Shown one piece after another: positions 15,923 to 19,691 of a stretch of DNA of 19,691 nucleotides. The first letter of the stretch is position 1; each line of letters starts with the position of its first letter. The notes beneath the pieces are model-generated. The model was given only the letters and a program-made list of their open reading frames with translations. It ran no database searches and was not told the DNA's origin. Where the stretch lies: positions 1 to 19,691 of the forward strand of contig CAKPXN010000026.1 in assembly GCA_934202095.1 (NCBI GenBank), in the 5' to 3' direction. Origin of the DNA: an uncultured Veillonella sp. (lineage in GTDB: Bacteria; Bacillota; Negativicutes; Veillonellales; Veillonellaceae). Position numbers and translations under genes: made by a program.

Positions 15923-16552
15923 TCACTTCTCCTTAGACTCTTGATATTGCTTATAAATATATTGAATTTGCTCTTTATTACGACTGATCTTACAAGCTTC
16001 AGCGCGCAATATAGAAGCAACCTTTAAGGACGCATCCTCTAAATCATCATTGACCACAATATAATCATAACGATGAGCTAATGCTAACTCAGAACATGCC
16101 AATGACAAACGTTTATCGATAACCTCTTTTGCATCAGTTCCTCGATTATGAAGACGTTCAGATAATTCGGTTAAAGATGGCGGTACAATATAAATAAATA
16201 CAGCATCACTAAATCGCTCTTTAACCTGCATAGCACCTTGAATATCGATTTCAAGAAGCACACTCTTCCCTTCATCTAATAAATTCATTACATGTTGTTT
16301 TGGGGTGCCATAATAATTATCATATACCTTAGCATACTCTAAAAATGCATCTTCTGACAATAATGATTCAAATTCTTCTTTTGTACGGAAGAAATAATTA
16401 ATTCCTTCCTTTTCTCCAACCCGTGGTTCACGTGTGGTCATAGATACAGAATATACAAGATTAGGCATTTCACCTCGTATATTGGAACAAATCGTTCCCT
16501 TGCCTGCACCAGATGGGCCGGAGATAACAATTAATAAACCTCGATCTGCCAT
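15923..16552 (-). CDS. gmk: Guanylate kinase
   Basis: Gmk phosphorylates GMP to GDP with ATP. The 209-residue product has the P-loop GPSGAGKGT at 12-20, the GMP-binding segment SMTTREPRVGE (about 37-47), YGTP at 81-84 and the strand VLLEIDIQGA (about 98-107). The lid and helices are of normal length. AGGAG precedes the ATG and overlaps the remA stop codon region, with only 8 bases between the two genes. The rpoZ start lies 4 bases after its stop. The yicC-remA-gmk-rpoZ order is conserved across Bacillota. Confidence 0.97.
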   Translation of the reverse strand: MADRGLLIVISGPSGAGKGTICSNIRGEMPNLVYSVSMTTREPRVGEKEGINYFFRTKEEFESLLSEDAFLEYAKVYDNYYGTPKQHVMNLLDEGKSVLLEIDIQGAMQVKERFSDAVFIYIVPPSLTELSERLHNRGTDAKEVIDKRLSLACSELALAHRYDYIVVNDDLEDASLKVASILRAEACKISRNKEQIQYIYKQYQESKEK

Positions 16553-16560
16553 ATTAACTC

Positions 16561-16830
16561 CTAAGCTTCTACAGTATCTTCATCGACTTCGTGTTGCACA
16601 ATACGATGTGCCACTGTTTCTGGTTGAATAGCTGACAATACGATTTGCCCACTATCCATAACGAGCACAGCTCGGGTTTTACGTCCGTAGGTTGCATCTA
16701 TGAGGAGACTTTTATCTCTTGCATCTTGAACCATGCGTTTAATAGGTGCAGATTCAGGGCTAATAATAGCGATAACGCGATTAGCAGAAACCATATTACC
16801 AAAACCAATGTTCAGTAATTGGATACTCAT
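16561..16830 (-). CDS. remA: RemA/DUF370 family DNA-binding regulator
   Basis: In Bacillus subtilis RemA is a small DNA-binding protein that activates biofilm matrix genes and osmoprotection genes. Its role in this organism is not known. The 89-residue product matches the family from end to end: [18 protein letters not shown], then [24 protein letters not shown] and [12 protein letters not shown]. Only the acidic tail is variable. AAGGAGGT precedes the ATG. The gene sits 12 bases after yicC and 8 before gmk, the standard position for this family. Confidence 0.93.
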   Translation of the reverse strand: MSIQLLNIGFGNMVSANRVIAIISPESAPIKRMVQDARDKSLLIDATYGRKTRAVLVMDSGQIVLSAIQPETVAHRIVQHEVDEDTVEA

Positions 16831-16842
16831 AAATAGACCTCC

Positions 16843-17724
16843 TTACTCTATGTTCTGTACTTGTTCTCTAACTTTTTCTAATTCACATTTTAATTGTACC
16901 ACATGGTCTGTCAATGTTATATCCATCGCTTTTGAGCCAATCGTATTAACCTCACGATTCATCTCTTGAATGATAAAATCTAACTTACGACCAATCGGTT
17001 CATCCATCTTAAGTGTATTTGTTAATTGTACCACATGAGACCTAAATCGGACAATCTCTTCCGTAATATCTGTTTTATCAGCTATGATAGCAACTTCTTG
17101 AAGTAAACGATCTTCATTAGCAACAATATCAAGGCCTTCTACATATTCCATTATTTTAGTTCGCAAATTTTCTTTATAAGCAATAACAGCATCTGCTTTA
17201 TGAGTGTTAATTTCTTCTATAATGTCTGTCATTTGTGAAAGCCGGTGTAACAAATCTTTTTGAATATGGACCCCCTCCAATTGTCGCATACTCTCTAATG
17301 CATGAAGTGCATAAGTTGTAGTATTAGTAACCAAGGCCTGAAGAACATCATTTGAGACTTCAGTATCCTGGATTTGTACCCACTCATTAGATATAGCCAT
17401 TACTGCCGATAAAGGTACCGATTGGGGCTCACTATAAAATCCTTCTGATACCAGTAAATCTTGTATTTGACGTTTTAAAGAACTATTTATTAAGAACTGC
17501 TTTTCTCTATCCCCAACATCCTGCAATGTTACAAATACATCAACCTTACCTCGATGTATTGTCTTTTGTATACATTTACGGATACTATGCTCTACAGAAT
17601 TTATTTGTTTAGGGCTTCGTATGTTAAGATCTAAAAATCTAGAATTAACCGATTTAATCTCTATGGTACATTGTAAACCATCTACATTTTGTGTTGCTCG
17701 CCCAAATCCGGTCATGCTATTCAT
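16843..17724 (-). CDS. yicC: YicC family endoribonuclease
   Basis: YicC proteins are RNA endonucleases involved in turnover of small RNAs and mRNA. The 293-residue product has the N-terminal family domain opening with MTGFGR at 4-9 and EIKSVNSRFLDLN at 22-34. The C-terminal DUF1732 domain carries DKTDITEEIVRFRSH (about 206-220) and GRKLDFIIQEMNREVNTIGSK (about 235-255), the most conserved part. AAGGAGGT precedes the ATG at 17724. It is the first gene of the yicC-remA-gmk-rpoZ-coaBC-SulP run and is divergent from rqcH. Confidence 0.95.
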   Translation of the reverse strand: MNSMTGFGRATQNVDGLQCTIEIKSVNSRFLDLNIRSPKQINSVEHSIRKCIQKTIHRGKVDVFVTLQDVGDREKQFLINSSLKRQIQDLLVSEGFYSEPQSVPLSAVMAISNEWVQIQDTEVSNDVLQALVTNTTTYALHALESMRQLEGVHIQKDLLHRLSQMTDIIEEINTHKADAVIAYKENLRTKIMEYVEGLDIVANEDRLLQEVAIIADKTDITEEIVRFRSHVVQLTNTLKMDEPIGRKLDFIIQEMNREVNTIGSKAMDITLTDHVVQLKCELEKVREQVQNIE

Positions 17725-17745
17725 GGAAGAACCTCCTTTTTATCT

Positions 17746-17754
17746 ATTGTAACA
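17746..17754 (-). promoter_or_regulatory. Promoter of the yicC operon
   Basis: The minus strand has TGTTACAAT (17754-17746), a -10 with TGn extension. I see no good -35: the position 17 bases upstream reads ATAGAT. The distance to the yicC ribosome-binding site is short, so the 5' leader would be only about 20 bases. Confidence 0.5.
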
Positions 17755-17784
17755 TGAATCTTAAAGATATCTATTAAATATCTG

Positions 17785-17793
17785 TGATATACT
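17785..17793 (+). promoter_or_regulatory. rqcH: Promoter of rqcH
   Basis: The plus strand has TGATATACT ending at 17793, an extended -10 without a recognisable -35 (AGATAT at 17765-17770). The inverted repeat AGATAT...ATATCT (17765-17770 and 17778-17783) overlaps the region upstream of both divergent promoters. Confidence 0.5.
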
Positions 17794-17831
17794 AAACTAT
17801 ACATTGTGAATAACCAAAAGAAAGGATCACT

Positions 17832-19550
17832 ATGAATTTAGATGGACTAACCATGTCTGTATTAGCCAAAGAATTAAATCAAAGCTTACAGAGTGGACAA
17901 ATACAAAAATTATATCAAGTTGATAAACATTCATTACTTTTTAAAGTGCGCAGCGCCAATCAAGATGTAAATCTTATGATTACTGTAGGTGCTAATCCTG
18001 CTGTCTATATATGTAAACCCATACAAGACTTACCGAAAGAACCTAGTTCATTATGTATGTTCCTGCGAAAACATATTGAAGGTAGCCGCATAGCATCAGT
18101 GGAACAAATTAATGGTGACAGAATTTTATGTATCCATATTGATAAGCTTGAAATGGATGGATCTATAACATCTACAGCAATCTATATTGAACTTATGGGT
18201 AAATATTCTAATTGTATCTTTGTACAAAACGATATCATTTTAGAATCTCTAATCCATGTATCACCATTAATGAACAGGGAGCGTTCTGTAGGTCCTAAGA
18301 TGACATACGAATTACCACCCAACTCAAATCGTGTATCCTTACTAGATTTTAATGAAGATGAAATCTTTAATTTGCTTACCACATTTGGATCCGGTACAGT
18401 CGCAAATGCTATACGCTCCGTATTTAATGGTTTCGGTAAAGCTTTATTAGACTATGTTCTAAATCTATCACATCTATCAGGATTAGAAGACATTAATGCA
18501 TTATCAAATGATGTGTTACATATATTAGCAAACGCTTTATACCATGTAAAAGAAAATTTATTAGAAGCTCATCAATTATTAGTCTATGAAAATGTAAATA
18601 ACAAAAAGATATATGTGCCATTCCCTATGGACACAGAATTTACATTAATTAAAATATATCCTACAATATCAGAGGCCATCGAAGAATCAATAACCAAATC
18701 AGGAGCAATACATACAGCTGATAAGGAATTAGAACGTATCATTTCAAATGCTATAAAAAAAGAAGAACTACGTCATAAAAAAATAAAAGAAGAACTCGAT
18801 GATACGCAAAAGATGGAAACTTATAAATTATATGGCGATCTTTTAATGATTAATAGTCATGTACAGGCTCACTATAAACCTTCGATTGACGTACAAAATC
18901 TACTTTCAGAACCCGCAGAAACCATAACCATTCCTTTAAAGCCGGAACTGACAATTGTAGAAAATGGGCAATGGTATTACAAACTTTATACCAAATTAAA
19001 AAATCGGATTATTAGTGGCCAATATCAACTGGACCAAAGTACAGTAAAATTAGAATATTATAGAACAATCTTATACAGTTTATCCTTGGCAACAACGAGG
19101 GAATCCTTAGAAGAAATACGCCATGAGTGTATGGATGCAGGTATTATAAAAAAATCTAAAAAACCTCTCTCCTATAAATTGGGAAAATCCAATTATATTC
19201 ATTTAGAAATTCCTGAAGGGGACCTCTATATAGGACGTAATAACCAACAAAATGAATATTTAACACATCGATTTGCTAAACCAAATGATTTATGGTTCCA
19301 TACACAGGATATTCAAGGTTCACACCTTATCTTGCGAACTGAAACGGATCCTGATGATATGCTCATATCCCAAGTAGCTAAATATGCAGCTTACTTTAGC
19401 AAGGCACGCCATTCATCAAAGGTACCTGTAGATTATACATATATCAAAAATATCAAAAAACCGCCTAAGTCTCCATTAGGTTTTGTCATTTTTAATACAC
19501 ATCAAACTATGATTGTAGAACCAGAAAAACCATCTATGTATAAAGATTAA
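17832..19550 (+). CDS. rqcH: RqcH/NFACT family ribosome quality control protein
   Basis: RqcH binds obstructed 50S subunits that still hold peptidyl-tRNA and, in Bacillus, recruits Ala-tRNA to add C-terminal alanine tails that mark the peptide for degradation. Older annotations call the family fibronectin-binding protein A. The 572-residue product has NFACT-N (about 1-175) with the key D96-R97 pair in INGDRI and ELMGKYSN, a helix-hairpin-helix region (about 178-215), a charged coiled-coil stretch (about 290-345), and the NFACT-R domain with YIGRNNQQNEYLT from 466 and DLWFHT at 486-491, then KPPKSPLGFVIF. AAAGGA precedes the ATG at 17832. It is the only clear plus-strand gene, divergent from yicC, and is closed by the hairpin at 19577. 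Confidence 0.95.
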   Translation: MNLDGLTMSVLAKELNQSLQSGQIQKLYQVDKHSLLFKVRSANQDVNLMITVGANPAVYICKPIQDLPKEPSSLCMFLRKHIEGSRIASVEQINGDRILCIHIDKLEMDGSITSTAIYIELMGKYSNCIFVQNDIILESLIHVSPLMNRERSVGPKMTYELPPNSNRVSLLDFNEDEIFNLLTTFGSGTVANAIRSVFNGFGKALLDYVLNLSHLSGLEDINALSNDVLHILANALYHVKENLLEAHQLLVYENVNNKKIYVPFPMDTEFTLIKIYPTISEAIEESITKSGAIHTADKELERIISNAIKKEELRHKKIKEELDDTQKMETYKLYGDLLMINSHVQAHYKPSIDVQNLLSEPAETITIPLKPELTIVENGQWYYKLYTKLKNRIISGQYQLDQSTVKLEYYRTILYSLSLATTRESLEEIRHECMDAGIIKKSKKPLSYKLGKSNYIHLEIPEGDLYIGRNNQQNEYLTHRFAKPNDLWFHTQDIQGSHLILRTETDPDDMLISQVAKYAAYFSKARHSSKVPVDYTYIKNIKKPPKSPLGFVIFNTHQTMIVEPEKPSMYKD

Positions 19551-19576
19551 CAATATTCCCATATATGAGAATAGCA

Positions 19577-19607
19577 AAAGCCCCCGATATTTCCTATCGG
19601 GGGCTTT
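19577..19607 (+). terminator. GC-rich terminator hairpin after rqcH, probably bidirectional
   Basis: A perfect 13-bp stem (19577-19589 with 19595-19607, core GCCCCCGATA) encloses a 5-base loop. The U-tail is short on both strands: CTTTCAATAT on plus and CTTTTGC on minus. It lies 26 bases after the rqcH stop and would serve rqcH and any convergent gene from the right. Confidence 0.8.
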
Positions 19608-19617
19608 CAATATAGGG

Positions 19618-19691
19618 TTATAGGACAAAACGTGTTGGTACTTTAATCCCAATCATTGAAAGATAATTTGTCATAGTTATGCAAATCCCCC
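19618..19691 (-). CDS. Possible C-terminal end of a convergent gene (partial)
   Basis: One minus-strand frame is open from the window edge for 23 codons to a TAA at 19620-19618, ten bases before the shared terminator hairpin, which fits a gene converging on rqcH. Its end reads LSMIGIKVPTRFVL. That faintly recalls the C-terminal tail of arginyl-tRNA synthetase (an LLGI..P.R pattern), but 23 residues are too few to rely on. A second frame is also open until 19643, so the choice of frame is uncertain. Confidence 0.3.
   Translation of the reverse strand, partial: GICITMTNYLSMIGIKVPTRFVL

Noticed and set aside
15919..16020. N-terminal extension of rpoZ by 34 residues
   Set aside because: It lies inside gmk in another frame. 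Omega subunits start near the MVKPPL segment.

Overview
The window looks like core chromosome of a low-GC Gram-positive-lineage bacterium (Bacillota). The most likely group is the Negativicutes, and the closest match by overall feel is Veillonella. The evidence is: an AT-rich sequence; the Bacillota-type cluster priA-def-fmt-DUF116-rsmB-rlmN-stp-prkC-rsgA-rpe; a RemA/DUF370 gene between yicC and gmk; a PASTA-domain Ser/Thr kinase; and a SAM-I riboswitch in front of metK. The genus is inferred from memory of the families and was not proved by a search.

Layout, read along the minus strand (right to left). (1) From 17724 down to 12738 lies yicC-remA-gmk-rpoZ-coaBC-SulP transporter, with a promoter near 17751. 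The first five genes cover RNA decay, a small DNA-binding regulator, GMP phosphorylation, the RNA polymerase omega subunit and coenzyme A synthesis. A 14-bp hairpin sits just in front of coaBC. (2) From about 12740 to 11356 lies metK with its own promoter, SAM-I aptamer, attenuator hairpin and a strong terminator. (3) From about 11302 to 126 lies a ten-gene, tightly packed operon with a promoter in front of priA and a 17-bp terminator hairpin after rpe. It holds replication restart (priA), N-formyl start-of-translation chemistry (def, fmt), an uncharacterised Cys-rich membrane protein (DUF116), rRNA methylation (rsmB, rlmN), a Ser/Thr phosphatase-kinase pair (stp, prkC), a ribosome-assembly GTPase (rsgA) and ribulose-phosphate epimerase (rpe). 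Many genes overlap or are separated by only a few bases, which suggests translational coupling.

On the plus strand the only clear gene is rqcH (NFACT family, ribosome quality control), transcribed divergently from yicC and closed by a GC-rich hairpin at 19577-19607. The last 74 bases may hold the tail of a convergent minus-strand gene. The first 90 bases, downstream of a good minus-strand promoter that abuts the rpe terminator, are unusually GC-rich and non-coding. They look like the start of a structured leader or small RNA that I could not identify.

Almost everything here is conserved housekeeping. I see no mobile element, CRISPR array, phage gene, tRNA or rRNA. The items most worth a second look are the unidentified leader at 1-90, the DUF116 protein in the translation operon, the hairpin in the coaBC leader, and the way the SulP operon appears to run into the SAM riboswitch.
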